NCBI GenBank assembly: GCA_019638385.1
Contig: JAHBTW010000017.1
Location: 53,032 to 117,031 of the forward strand
Origin: Saprospiraceae bacterium
GTDB lineage: Bacteria > Bacteroidota > Bacteroidia > Chitinophagales > Saprospiraceae
DNA: 64,000 nt
Direction of reading: 5' to 3'
Below the pieces are notes generated by a model. That model was not told the origin of the DNA, did not search any database, and was given only the letters and a program-made list of their open reading frames with translations. Shown here piece after piece: positions 44,631 to 51,985 of this stretch (positions within the stretch are counted from its first letter, which is position 1; each line of letters opens with the position of its first letter). The position numbers were made by a program, and so were the translations under genes.

Positions 44631-45869
44631 TCACCGGGGCATTAGGGTTTCTATGTTGACGCCGGTTGCCTTTCCGCTCACCAATTCTTCCACCAACTTT
44701 CCGGTAGCCGGCGCGAGGCTCAGCCCCATCATGCCGTGCCCGGCAGCGATGATCACGTTGGCGTGGCGGTGCGAGCGGCCAATGACGGGCAGGCCGCTTG
44801 CCGTACAGGGCCGGAATCCGAACCACACGTCTTCCTTTGGCGGCGGCTCAATTTGCAGACCGGGGTAAAAGGTATGAATGGCGCCAAGTATGCCCGCCAG
44901 GCGCTTGAGGCGTATTTTTGTGTCGCGGGTATGCGTGATCTCCAGCGTGCCGCCGAAACGCAGATCGGCGCCCATGGGCGTGACGGCCACTTTGCCTTCG
45001 CACAAAATGGTCGGGATGGCCGGCCGCTGCGCCGGCTCTTTTAGCGTAAAGCTATACCCTTTACCCGGCAACAACGCCATGCGGATACCCAACTGCCGCC
45101 CCAACTCCGGCGTCCAGGAACCCGCCGCTACAATGACCTCATCGGCAGGAAAGGAGGCGCCGGGACTGCATACTTCTGCGACGGTGTTTTTTGAAAACCG
45201 GAAGCCCGTAACCGGCGTATTGGGTACAATTCGGACGTTCATTCCGGCGAGCGCCTGTTTCAAAAAGGCCATCAATTCATCGGGATACAGGTGCGCGTCC
45301 GATTTATAATGCACCCCGCCGATGGCTGCGGTCGCTACGCCGGTTTCCAATGCGGGCAGTTCTTGTTTTGATAAAAAATCCACCTCCAGCCCCATGCGCC
45401 GGGCCGCTTCGCCGGCATGGATTTCCTCCTCACCCACCCGATCCGATCGGTAAAGCAGAAGCAAGCCTTTCTCTTCGTATTGAATTCCGGGAGCTTCCGC
45501 TGCGAGATCGCGGTACAAGTCTCGGCTGAGCAAAGACAAATCGCGCAGCAGTGGCATGGAGCGCTGCACATGCGCTGTTGTGGCGTGTTTGAAAAACGCC
45601 AGTCCCCAGCGAAGCAGGTCGATGCTCAGGCGGGGTTGGATGTAAAACGGGCTTTTGCTATCGAGCAGCCATTTCAGACCCTGCTCCATCATGCCGGGTT
45701 GCGCAAGCGGGATGATGTGAGAAGGCACGATCATGCCGGCATTGCCGTAAGAGCAGCCGTCGCGCAGGTCGCCTTTGTCTAATACCGTAACGGAATGCCC
45801 CGCTTTCGCCAGATAATAAGCCGACGCCAGCCCGATAACCCCGCCGCCGATGATTACGCAATGCTTCAT
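44631..45869 (-). CDS. dadA: FAD-dependent D-amino acid dehydrogenase/oxidase family protein
   Basis: A 412-residue DAO-superfamily flavoenzyme. The N-terminal dinucleotide fold reads VIIGGGVIGLASAYYLAKAGHSVTVLDKG, followed by GCSYGNAGMIVPSH, a DadA-like region. Substrate-domain landmarks are HYKSDAHLYPDELM, AAGSWTPELGRQLGIRMALLPGKGYS, PMGADLRFGGTLEIT and the C-terminal FRPCTASGLPVIGRSHRHANVIIAAGHGMMGLSLAPATGKLVEELV. It oxidatively deaminates D-amino acids (DadA-type) and passes electrons to the membrane. Symbol is family-level. Its 3' end abuts the truncated toxin. Confidence 0.88.
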   Translation of the reverse strand: MKHCVIIGGGVIGLASAYYLAKAGHSVTVLDKGDLRDGCSYGNAGMIVPSHIIPLAQPGMMEQGLKWLLDSKSPFYIQPRLSIDLLRWGLAFFKHATTAHVQRSMPLLRDLSLLSRDLYRDLAAEAPGIQYEEKGLLLLYRSDRVGEEEIHAGEAARRMGLEVDFLSKQELPALETGVATAAIGGVHYKSDAHLYPDELMAFLKQALAGMNVRIVPNTPVTGFRFSKNTVAEVCSPGASFPADEVIVAAGSWTPELGRQLGIRMALLPGKGYSFTLKEPAQRPAIPTILCEGKVAVTPMGADLRFGGTLEITHTRDTKIRLKRLAGILGAIHTFYPGLQIEPPPKEDVWFGFRPCTASGLPVIGRSHRHANVIIAAGHGMMGLSLAPATGKLVEELVSGKATGVNIETLMPR

Positions 45870-46233
45870 ATTTTATAAATTTAAAAATCGCTGCTTCCGG
45901 TACTGAAATTTCACGAAAGTTGGAACGATTGGCAAAGCTGCATACTTTTGAAAAAAATTGAAAAAAATTATCCGAACGACTATTGAGTAAACCACCTACA
46001 CCATCGGCCCGGCTACGACGGCAACCACGCCTGTTTGCGTGACGGGCGGCAATGTGACCGGAGCAGGCAATGTGCCGGCCCGGTACAACATCACAAACCA
46101 AGCCACTATACTGACTTACCCCGGGCGCACACGCCGCTTAGCATACAGATCTGGCGGCGGCAACCGACGAAGGAAGTTTAGTTTAGCAAGCGCTACAACT
46201 TCGCCGCCGGCGTTGTTTTTCAGGCTAATGCAG
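45870..46233. other. Intergenic region with an orphan promoter and a possible surface-protein fragment
   Basis: On the plus strand TTG (45920-45922) and TACTTTTG (45943-45950) form a well spaced promoter, but no start-codon gene follows. A stretch near 45996-46100 reads YTIGPATTATTPVCVTGG and GNVPARYNITNQA, in the style of Bacteroidota surface-protein repeats, without an ATG and soon degenerate. I see nothing else. Confidence 0.45.
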
Positions 46234-46241
46234 TAACTTTG
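46234..46241 (+). promoter_or_regulatory. TAnnTTTG promoter of the nitroreductase-xerD operon
   Basis: TAACTTTG, 22 bases before ATG 46263. Confidence 0.55.
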
Positions 46242-46262
46242 CCAATTTGAAAATTGCGTCAC

Positions 46263-46943
46263 ATGGCCGATACAACACACCGTTTTCTCCCTTACCAAGG
46301 CGTGCGCTACGCCCAATCGGAGACGCTACAGCGCAGCCGCGAGTTCTATCAATACATGGACAAGCGCCGCACACTGCGCCTGTTTTCCGACGAGCCGGTG
46401 CCGAAGGAGGTTATTGAAAATATCATCATGACGGCCAGTTCGGCGCCCTCCGGCGCGCACAAGCAACCCTGGACTTTTTGTGTGGTGAGCGACCCCGACA
46501 TTAAAACCCAAATACGCGAAGCCGCCGAAAAGGAGGAATATGTAAACTACCACGGCCGCATGTCGGAGGAGTGGCTGGAAGACCTCGAACCCTTCGGTAC
46601 CGACTGGCATAAGCCTTTTTTGGAAACAGCGCCCTATCTCATTGTGGTGTTCAAAAAATCGTACGATATTGAGGGCGAAGAGAAGCGCAAAAACTACTAT
46701 GTGAATGAATCGGTCGGCATTGCGGCCGGATTTTTGCTCGCCGCCATACACCATGCGGGCCTGGCAGCCCTCACCCACACGCCCAGCCCCATGAACTTCC
46801 TGCAAAAAATTCTCAATCGCCCCGACAACGAGCGTCCATTCCTACTCATCCCCGTGGGCTATCCCGCCGAAGCGGCCACCGTGCCCGACATCCGGCGCAA
46901 AGGGCCGGAAGAAGTCACTGTTTGGTTTGAGGCGGCGTCATGA
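46263..46943 (+). CDS. Nitroreductase-fold flavoprotein, iodotyrosine deiodinase-like
   Basis: A 226-residue FMN protein. RRTLRLFSDEPVPKEVI and SSAPSGAHKQPWTF are FMN-binding segments, then the lid YVNYHGRMSEEWLEDLEPFGTDWHK. Glu92, Tyr96 and Lys117 occupy the same spacing (i, i+4, i+25) as the substrate-gripping Glu157, Tyr161 and Lys182 of human iodotyrosine deiodinase, and the C-terminus (LLIPVGYPAEAATVPDIRRK) also follows that enzyme. A deiodinase from the Saprospiria member Haliscomenobacter hydrossis is known. It probably removes halide from halotyrosines or similar halophenols; the natural substrate is uncertain. ATG 46263 is preferred over TTG 46254. Overlaps xerD by four bases. Confidence 0.85.
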   Translation: MADTTHRFLPYQGVRYAQSETLQRSREFYQYMDKRRTLRLFSDEPVPKEVIENIIMTASSAPSGAHKQPWTFCVVSDPDIKTQIREAAEKEEYVNYHGRMSEEWLEDLEPFGTDWHKPFLETAPYLIVVFKKSYDIEGEEKRKNYYVNESVGIAAGFLLAAIHHAGLAALTHTPSPMNFLQKILNRPDNERPFLLIPVGYPAEAATVPDIRRKGPEEVTVWFEAAS

Positions 46944-47848
46944 ACTGGCAAACGGCCATCAACGGTTTCCGGGCGTATATGCTCTTAGAGCGCTCTCTGT
47001 CGCCGCACACCATTGAGGCGTACATCAGCGATGTGGGCAAACTCGCACAGTATCTCGAACTGACCGGGCAGGAACTCGCCCCCGCCGATCTGCAAACCGA
47101 CACCCTCAGGGCTTTCCTGATCTGGCTCAACGAACTCGGCCTCGGCGCCCGCTCGCAGGCCCGCCTCCTCTCGGCACTCAAAACATTTTACAAATACCTG
47201 CTCACCGAGCACATCGCCGCCACCGATCCCACGGAACTCTTAGACGGGCCGCGCCTGCCCCGCCACATCCCGGAAGTGCTCAGCTATGATGAAATACAAC
47301 GCATGATGGATGCCGTGGACCTCAGCGACCCGCAGGGCGCCCGCAACCGCGCTATGCTCGAAACCCTCTACGCCTGCGGCCTGCGCGTAACGGAACTGGT
47401 GGAACTGCGGATATCCAATCTTTATTTAGACATCGGGTTTGTAAAAGTGACGGGCAAGGGCGACAAAGAGCGCATCGTGCCCATCGGCGAAGAGGCCGTC
47501 AAACACATTCGCCTCTATATGGAGGGCGTCCGGCAAGGCATGATGAACATTCACAAAGACCACGCCAACTACCTCTTCCTCAACCGGCGTGGCAAAAAAC
47601 TCACACGCGTGATGGTGTTTCTCATCATCAAAGAACTGGCCCGCATCGCCGGTATCACCAAAAACGTAAGCCCGCACACCTTCCGGCATTCATTCGCCAC
47701 CCACCTCATCGAAGGCGGCGCCGACCTCAAAGCCGTGCAGGACATGCTCGGCCACGAGTCTATCATCACCACTGAAATTTATACGCACTTAAATACGGAT
47801 TACCTCCGGGAAACGGTCTTGCAATTTCATCCGAGGAATAAGGGGTAA
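46940..47848 (+). CDS. xerD: Site-specific tyrosine recombinase XerD
   Basis: A 302-residue recombinase that resolves chromosome dimers at dif with XerC. The SAM-like core-binding domain spans residues 1-95 (LLERSLSPHTIEAYISDVGKLAQYL). The catalytic residues are visible: Arg149 (YACGLRVTELVEL), Lys173 (GKGDKERIVP), His246 and Arg249 (SPHTFRHSFATHL), His272 (MLGHESIITTEIYTH) and Tyr281. Length and sequence match XerD rather than a phage integrase. It starts in the overlap ATGA with the nitroreductase gene. Confidence 0.95.
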   Translation: MNWQTAINGFRAYMLLERSLSPHTIEAYISDVGKLAQYLELTGQELAPADLQTDTLRAFLIWLNELGLGARSQARLLSALKTFYKYLLTEHIAATDPTELLDGPRLPRHIPEVLSYDEIQRMMDAVDLSDPQGARNRAMLETLYACGLRVTELVELRISNLYLDIGFVKVTGKGDKERIVPIGEEAVKHIRLYMEGVRQGMMNIHKDHANYLFLNRRGKKLTRVMVFLIIKELARIAGITKNVSPHTFRHSFATHLIEGGADLKAVQDMLGHESIITTEIYTHLNTDYLRETVLQFHPRNKG

Positions 47849-47858
47849 TTTCGACTCC

Positions 47859-48284
47859 TCAAGCCCCCCGCACCCGCGCCGTGGCAAACAAGCGCCGAAG
47901 CGCCCAGGCGCCTGTTCCGTTGGCCATGATCATAAAGAGGCCGCCGGCAATGGCAATGTTTTTCATAAACATGATGGCCTCCCAGCGATACAGATCCGTA
48001 CTGGCCGGGTGTTTCCAAAATCCATGTACGATGATGGTGACAGGCAGCCAATACAGCAACAACAGGAAGGAGCCCAGACGCGCCCTGTATCCCAGCAGTA
48101 CCATCAGCCCGCCGAGCACAAGGAATGTGCCGGCGCCGTAGAGCAGCAAGTCCTGCCGCCAGTTGAGGCCGTAGGAAGCCATGACCGCTTTGGTGGCTTT
48201 GGCGTATTTGAGGGAATCGTAAGCCTCGTATAGAAAAATAAAGGACAGAAGCACCCTCCCCAACAGGTCTGTAAAATGTTTCAT
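47859..48284 (-). CDS. DoxX family membrane protein
   Basis: A 141-residue protein with four hydrophobic helices (about 7-25, 48-68, 72-92, 108-128). The segments GRVLLSFIFLYEAYDSLKYAK, LVLGGLMVLLGYRARLGSFLLLLYWLPVTIIVHGFW and AIMFMKNIAIAGGLFMIMA follow DoxX proteins. Function is poorly defined (redox/stress related in some bacteria). The start at 48284 removes a non-hydrophobic 12-residue extension. Confidence 0.85.
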   Translation of the reverse strand: MKHFTDLLGRVLLSFIFLYEAYDSLKYAKATKAVMASYGLNWRQDLLLYGAGTFLVLGGLMVLLGYRARLGSFLLLLYWLPVTIIVHGFWKHPASTDLYRWEAIMFMKNIAIAGGLFMIMANGTGAWALRRLFATARVRGA

Positions 48285-48352
48285 GCTGCAATGTTTTATC
48301 GCTATTTCCGGTGTGTGCAAGGTAGCTCAGCCGACCGGAACGGCCAAGCGTT

Positions 48353-49909
48353 TCAGGATAAAAACGCAGCTACGGCTCTCGCCACGTTTTGGCCGTCCAT
48401 CGCGGCCGAAATGATACCGCCGGCATAGCCCGCGCCTTCTCCGCAGGGAAAAAGACCCGTTATTTGCCCGTGCATCAGCGTGCCCGGTTCGCGAGGTATG
48501 CGCACCGGGGAACTGGTACGGCTCTCCGTACCGATGACGTTGGCCGACTCGCTGAGATAGCCTCGCATTTTGCGCCCGAAGTCGAGTACGCCCAGCCGAA
48601 GACGGCGGTAGATGAAAGGCGGCAACAGCTCGTGCAGCGGTGCGGGCAGGAGGCCGGGGATGTAGGAGGAGGGCGGTAAATCTGCCGAAAGGCGCCCTTC
48701 CACAAAGTCGGTCAAGCGCTGTGCAGGGCCGCGCTGACTGCCGTCGCCGGCGGCAAACATCGTCTGTTCCACAGCTTTTTGAAATTCTAAACCCGCGAAT
48801 ATGCCGTGTGCGTGATACTCCGCGAGATCTTCCCACTCTAAGGCCACCACCGTACCGGAATTGGCGAAAGGAGAATCGCGCCGCGACATAGACATGCCGT
48901 TCACCACAATCTCGCCGGGCGCAGTGGCCGCAGGCACCACCAAGCCTCCGGGGCACATGCAAAACGAAAATACGCCACGCCCTTCCGCCTGAGTGACCAA
49001 TTTGTAACTCGCTGCCGGCAGGTGTTCCTCGCGCGGCGATTGTCGGTACTGCACTGCGTCTATAAAACTTTGCTCATGCTCTACGCGCACGCCCAGCGCA
49101 AAAGGTTTGAATTCCATATACACGCCGCGCCGATGCAGCAGAGCGTATATGTCGCGGGCAGAATGGCCGGTAGCCAATATAACGGCATCGGCAAAGTGTT
49201 CGTCGGCATCGTTCACCACCACGCCGGTCATTCGGTTGTTTTCGATGATAAAATCGGTAACCAAACTGTCGAAATGCACTTCTCCGCCGTAGTGGAGAAT
49301 GGTTTCGCGGATATTGGCCACGATCTGAGGCAATTTGTTGGACCCGATGTGCGGGTGGGCATCTACGAGGATGTCGGTTTTGGCGCCGTGTTCTACCAGC
49401 AAGCGCAGAGCCTTGTAGATGTCGCCGCGCTTATGGGAGCGGGTATAGAGCTTTCCGTCGGAATAAGTACCTGCCCCGCCCTCGCCGAAGCAGTAGTTGG
49501 AGTGGGGATTCACGACGCCGTCCTGTTGGATGGCGCGGAGGTCGCGGCGGCGGGCTTGTACGTCTTTGCCCCGATCGAACAGGATGGGTTTGATGCCGGC
49601 TTCTATGAGTTCCAGCGCAGCGAAGTATCCGCCTGGCCCGGCGCCGACGATGATGGCCCGACGGCCCTCGCTCACCAGTTGGAACCCGGCAAGAATGGCC
49701 GGTTCGGGCTGATATGGCGTGCCCGAATAGACCGCTACACGGAGGAGTACTATCGGGCGGCTTCCGCGTGCGTCAATGGAGCGGCGCAGCACGCGCGCTT
49801 CCGTTATTTCAGTTGGAGAGAGTCCGACTTTATGCGCAGCACGCTGCAACAGGAGCGCCTCGTCCGCTGCTTCTGCCGGCAGGAGTTTCAGTTCTATTTC
49901 GCGTACCAT
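48353..49909 (-). CDS. Uncharacterised FAD-dependent dehydrogenase (COG2509-like)
   Basis: A 518-residue flavoprotein. An N-terminal domain (residues 1-85) with ARVLRRSIDARGSRPIVLLRV precedes the dinucleotide-binding loop AIIVGAGPGGYFAALELIEAGIKPILFDRG. Further landmarks are NPHSNYCFGEGGAGTYSDGKLYTRSHKRG, VILATGHSARDIYALLHRRGV, FCMCPGGLVVPAATAPGEIVVNGMS and the terminal FPCGEGAGYAGGIISAAMDGQNVA. This is the COG2509 set, widespread but without established reaction. Its ATG overlaps the stop of the upstream secreted protein gene by one base (TAATG). Confidence 0.88.
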   Translation of the reverse strand: MVREIELKLLPAEAADEALLLQRAAHKVGLSPTEITEARVLRRSIDARGSRPIVLLRVAVYSGTPYQPEPAILAGFQLVSEGRRAIIVGAGPGGYFAALELIEAGIKPILFDRGKDVQARRRDLRAIQQDGVVNPHSNYCFGEGGAGTYSDGKLYTRSHKRGDIYKALRLLVEHGAKTDILVDAHPHIGSNKLPQIVANIRETILHYGGEVHFDSLVTDFIIENNRMTGVVVNDADEHFADAVILATGHSARDIYALLHRRGVYMEFKPFALGVRVEHEQSFIDAVQYRQSPREEHLPAASYKLVTQAEGRGVFSFCMCPGGLVVPAATAPGEIVVNGMSMSRRDSPFANSGTVVALEWEDLAEYHAHGIFAGLEFQKAVEQTMFAAGDGSQRGPAQRLTDFVEGRLSADLPPSSYIPGLLPAPLHELLPPFIYRRLRLGVLDFGRKMRGYLSESANVIGTESRTSSPVRIPREPGTLMHGQITGLFPCGEGAGYAGGIISAAMDGQNVARAVAAFLS

Positions 49910-50343
49910 TATACCTTTCGCCAGGAGTGATCGCCCGTTTTTTTGAAATCCTCCGGCGCCATGATGCGCACATGAACGCTTTCATTGCACACGCCCCCCT
50001 TAGGGCTGCGAATGATGGCCCGCTGCGCGTCTTTGGATTGAATGCGGAGTATTTTGCCGCCTTCTAAAGTGCCGGACAATTGATAGCGACCTTTTTCGAG
50101 AAAATGTTTGAAAATGGATTCCGGGGCATCTGTTTTGTATTCCTCCTCGCCGACCCACATTTCCACGGTGATTTCTACCAAGAGGGTAGCGCCGGCCCAA
50201 GTCTCGACTGTGCAGGAGTCAACGAGTTTTAATTCGATGCCTTCAATGCCCTCTAAATCAAAGGTTTGGTGCAGCGTGCGCCGCTGCTGTGCGGAAACGG
50301 TAAGGCCGGCAAGCAATAGCAGGAAAAGGAAAATATTTTTCAT
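49909..50343 (-). CDS. Small exported protein, paralogue A
   Basis: A 144-residue protein with signal peptide (MKNIFLFLLLLAGLTVSAQ). The mature part is beta-rich: FDLEGIEGIELKLVDSCTVETWAGATLLVEITVEMW, then GRYQLSGTLEGGKILRIQSKDAQ and VHVRIMAPEDF. It shares layout and key positions (V.TW....V.I.., GRY.L.G..EG) with the next gene, so they are tandem paralogues, in the style of DUF4097-like adhesin-head proteins. Function unknown. It overlaps the FAD gene start. The ATG begins the signal peptide. Confidence 0.7.
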   Translation of the reverse strand: MKNIFLFLLLLAGLTVSAQQRRTLHQTFDLEGIEGIELKLVDSCTVETWAGATLLVEITVEMWVGEEEYKTDAPESIFKHFLEKGRYQLSGTLEGGKILRIQSKDAQRAIIRSPKGGVCNESVHVRIMAPEDFKKTGDHSWRKV

Positions 50344-50423
50344 AAAGCGGTACAAAATGAAGCGCTGTTTCCCCTCTGAAATAGCGCGACAACACAACGC
50401 CCCTGATTGCTCAATTGTTGCTT

Positions 50424-50879
50424 TTACATGGGCTTCCGCGTCAGGGCCGTTCCTTCCGCGACTGTTTCTTCCGAGGATACGCCGAGGATGATAACGCTTG
50501 CCTTTTCGGGTACAAATACTGTATAGGAGACCCGCTCGGCGAGTTCGGCATCGCCTACGCGCACGGTTTTGTGCATGGCGGGAGCAGAAATGATAAAGTT
50601 ATTGCCTTCAGGAGCACCTTTGAGGTTGTAGCGCCCGGAGGCGATGAGCGATTGAAGCATGTTACCGGTTACGTTGCTCAGGGTGATTTGCATTTGTACC
50701 CGCACCATGCTGTTGCTCCAGGTTTGTACAACGACCGGGCCGTCAAGATCAAGCGATAGTTCGGAAGCGCCGCCTACATCAAATGCGCGAACGAGCGTTT
50801 TTTGAACGTCCTGACCGGAAAGCGTGATGGAAAAAAGCAGGAGGAGTAAGGTTGGGATGGGTAAAGACACTGTTTTCAT
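50424..50879 (-). CDS. Small exported protein, paralogue B
   Basis: A 151-residue protein, paralogous to the downstream gene, with signal peptide MKTVSLPIPTLLLLLFSITLSGQ. Beta strands include LSLDLDGPVVVQTWSNSMVRVQMQITLSNVTG, GRYNLKGAPEGNNFIISAPAMHKTV and VSYTVFVPEKASVIIL. Unknown function. A perfect AAGGAGG (50885-50891, minus strand) stands 6 bases before the ATG, which is exceptional in this window where Shine-Dalgarno sequences are otherwise rare. It heads a likely three-gene unit with paralogue A and the FAD gene. Confidence 0.7.
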   Translation of the reverse strand: MKTVSLPIPTLLLLLFSITLSGQDVQKTLVRAFDVGGASELSLDLDGPVVVQTWSNSMVRVQMQITLSNVTGNMLQSLIASGRYNLKGAPEGNNFIISAPAMHKTVRVGDAELAERVSYTVFVPEKASVIILGVSSEETVAEGTALTRKPM

Positions 50880-51065
50880 AGGAACCTCCTTATTTTGGTG
50901 AGCAAATATGACCTCTCAAATACCGGCATAAGTTAAGGCTTTTTAGGCAAAAAGTCAAATTTTTGTTCGTAAAAAATATTTCACAACAACAAAGCGCGCT
51001 TTTAGAATCTTCCTAACTTAGAGGCCGATTCATACAAACCATTAAAAAACCCAATTTTGACCAAC

Positions 51066-51977
51066 ATGGCCTCATTCATTTGGAACACTACTGTCAAAAA
51101 ATTGCCGGCGGCATGGCGCGCTACTCGCGGACAAGGCGTTCGCGTAGGCATCATTGACTCCGGCATTCTCTTTGGGCATCCTGCACTGCGACACCTTGAC
51201 AAGCCGGGCTGCAAATATGACGCTCGCCTGAGCAACCCCACCGGAAATGACGACGTGACCGATTGCCGCCCGGTCGGCAAGCCGCACGGAAGCTCCTGTG
51301 CCTCCATCATCGGCGGCTTATCGGTTGCTGCCGACGGCGTAGAAGGCGTGGCGCCCGGAGTGGAGCTTTTTGTTTTTCGCGCCGTCAATGCGTCCTGTGA
51401 TCCTTCAATGGAATTGTTCATGCGCGCACTCAAAACCGCTATTGCCAAAGAAGTGGACATCCTCTCCGTGAGCGTAGCGCCGCTGCCTGATCAAAATATT
51501 TCGCAAGCAGCCATTGACACGCTTTTTCGGCAGTTGGCTCAAAAAAATATCGCGCTCTTCGCTTCTCTGCGCAACACCAACTCCTGGCAAATGCTGCATC
51601 GCATCCCTTTTCCGGCCAACCGACCGGAAACCATCACCGTGGGCGTAGCCACGCCGACCCTGCTGGAAAACATGCCACCTGACGGTGTGCCCTCTCCGCG
51701 CATCCATCTGTTGGCACCGCAGTTTCCGGTTAGCTTCCATGCTGATGCCGATGAGCTTGCTCCGCAACAGGATCAGTTGCGCAGTAGCTTCGCAACGGCG
51801 AGCATGGCCGGTATCGCAGCATTGGCCTTGGCTCATGCGCGCAAAAAAGCAGGCGACCCCAAGCTCCGTTTGTCGAAAGACATGCTGCTGACAACCCTGC
51901 AAAGCATCACCGCACCGTTTTCGCAACAGGCCATGCTCGATGAAAGTGGATTGCAGTTTTTTTTCAACCAACCCTGA
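51066..51977 (+). CDS. Subtilisin-like (S8) serine protease without signal peptide
   Basis: A 303-residue S8 peptidase. Asp31 (VRVGIIDSGILFGHP), His74 (GKPHGSSCASIIGG) and Ser246 (SSFATASMAGIAALALA) form the catalytic triad, with Asn170 in FASLRNTNSW the likely oxyanion residue. The usual GTSMAAP context is reduced to ATASMAG. There is no signal peptide, prodomain or sorting tail, so it appears to be cytoplasmic, or to depend on another protein for export. The ATG 51066 is preferred over TTG 51057. An 8-base gap separates it from the 658-residue secreted protein gene, so the two are co-transcribed; the partner could be a substrate or scaffold. Confidence 0.85.
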   Translation: MASFIWNTTVKKLPAAWRATRGQGVRVGIIDSGILFGHPALRHLDKPGCKYDARLSNPTGNDDVTDCRPVGKPHGSSCASIIGGLSVAADGVEGVAPGVELFVFRAVNASCDPSMELFMRALKTAIAKEVDILSVSVAPLPDQNISQAAIDTLFRQLAQKNIALFASLRNTNSWQMLHRIPFPANRPETITVGVATPTLLENMPPDGVPSPRIHLLAPQFPVSFHADADELAPQQDQLRSSFATASMAGIAALALAHARKKAGDPKLRLSKDMLLTTLQSITAPFSQQAMLDESGLQFFFNQP

Positions 51978-51985
51978 TTTCAACT

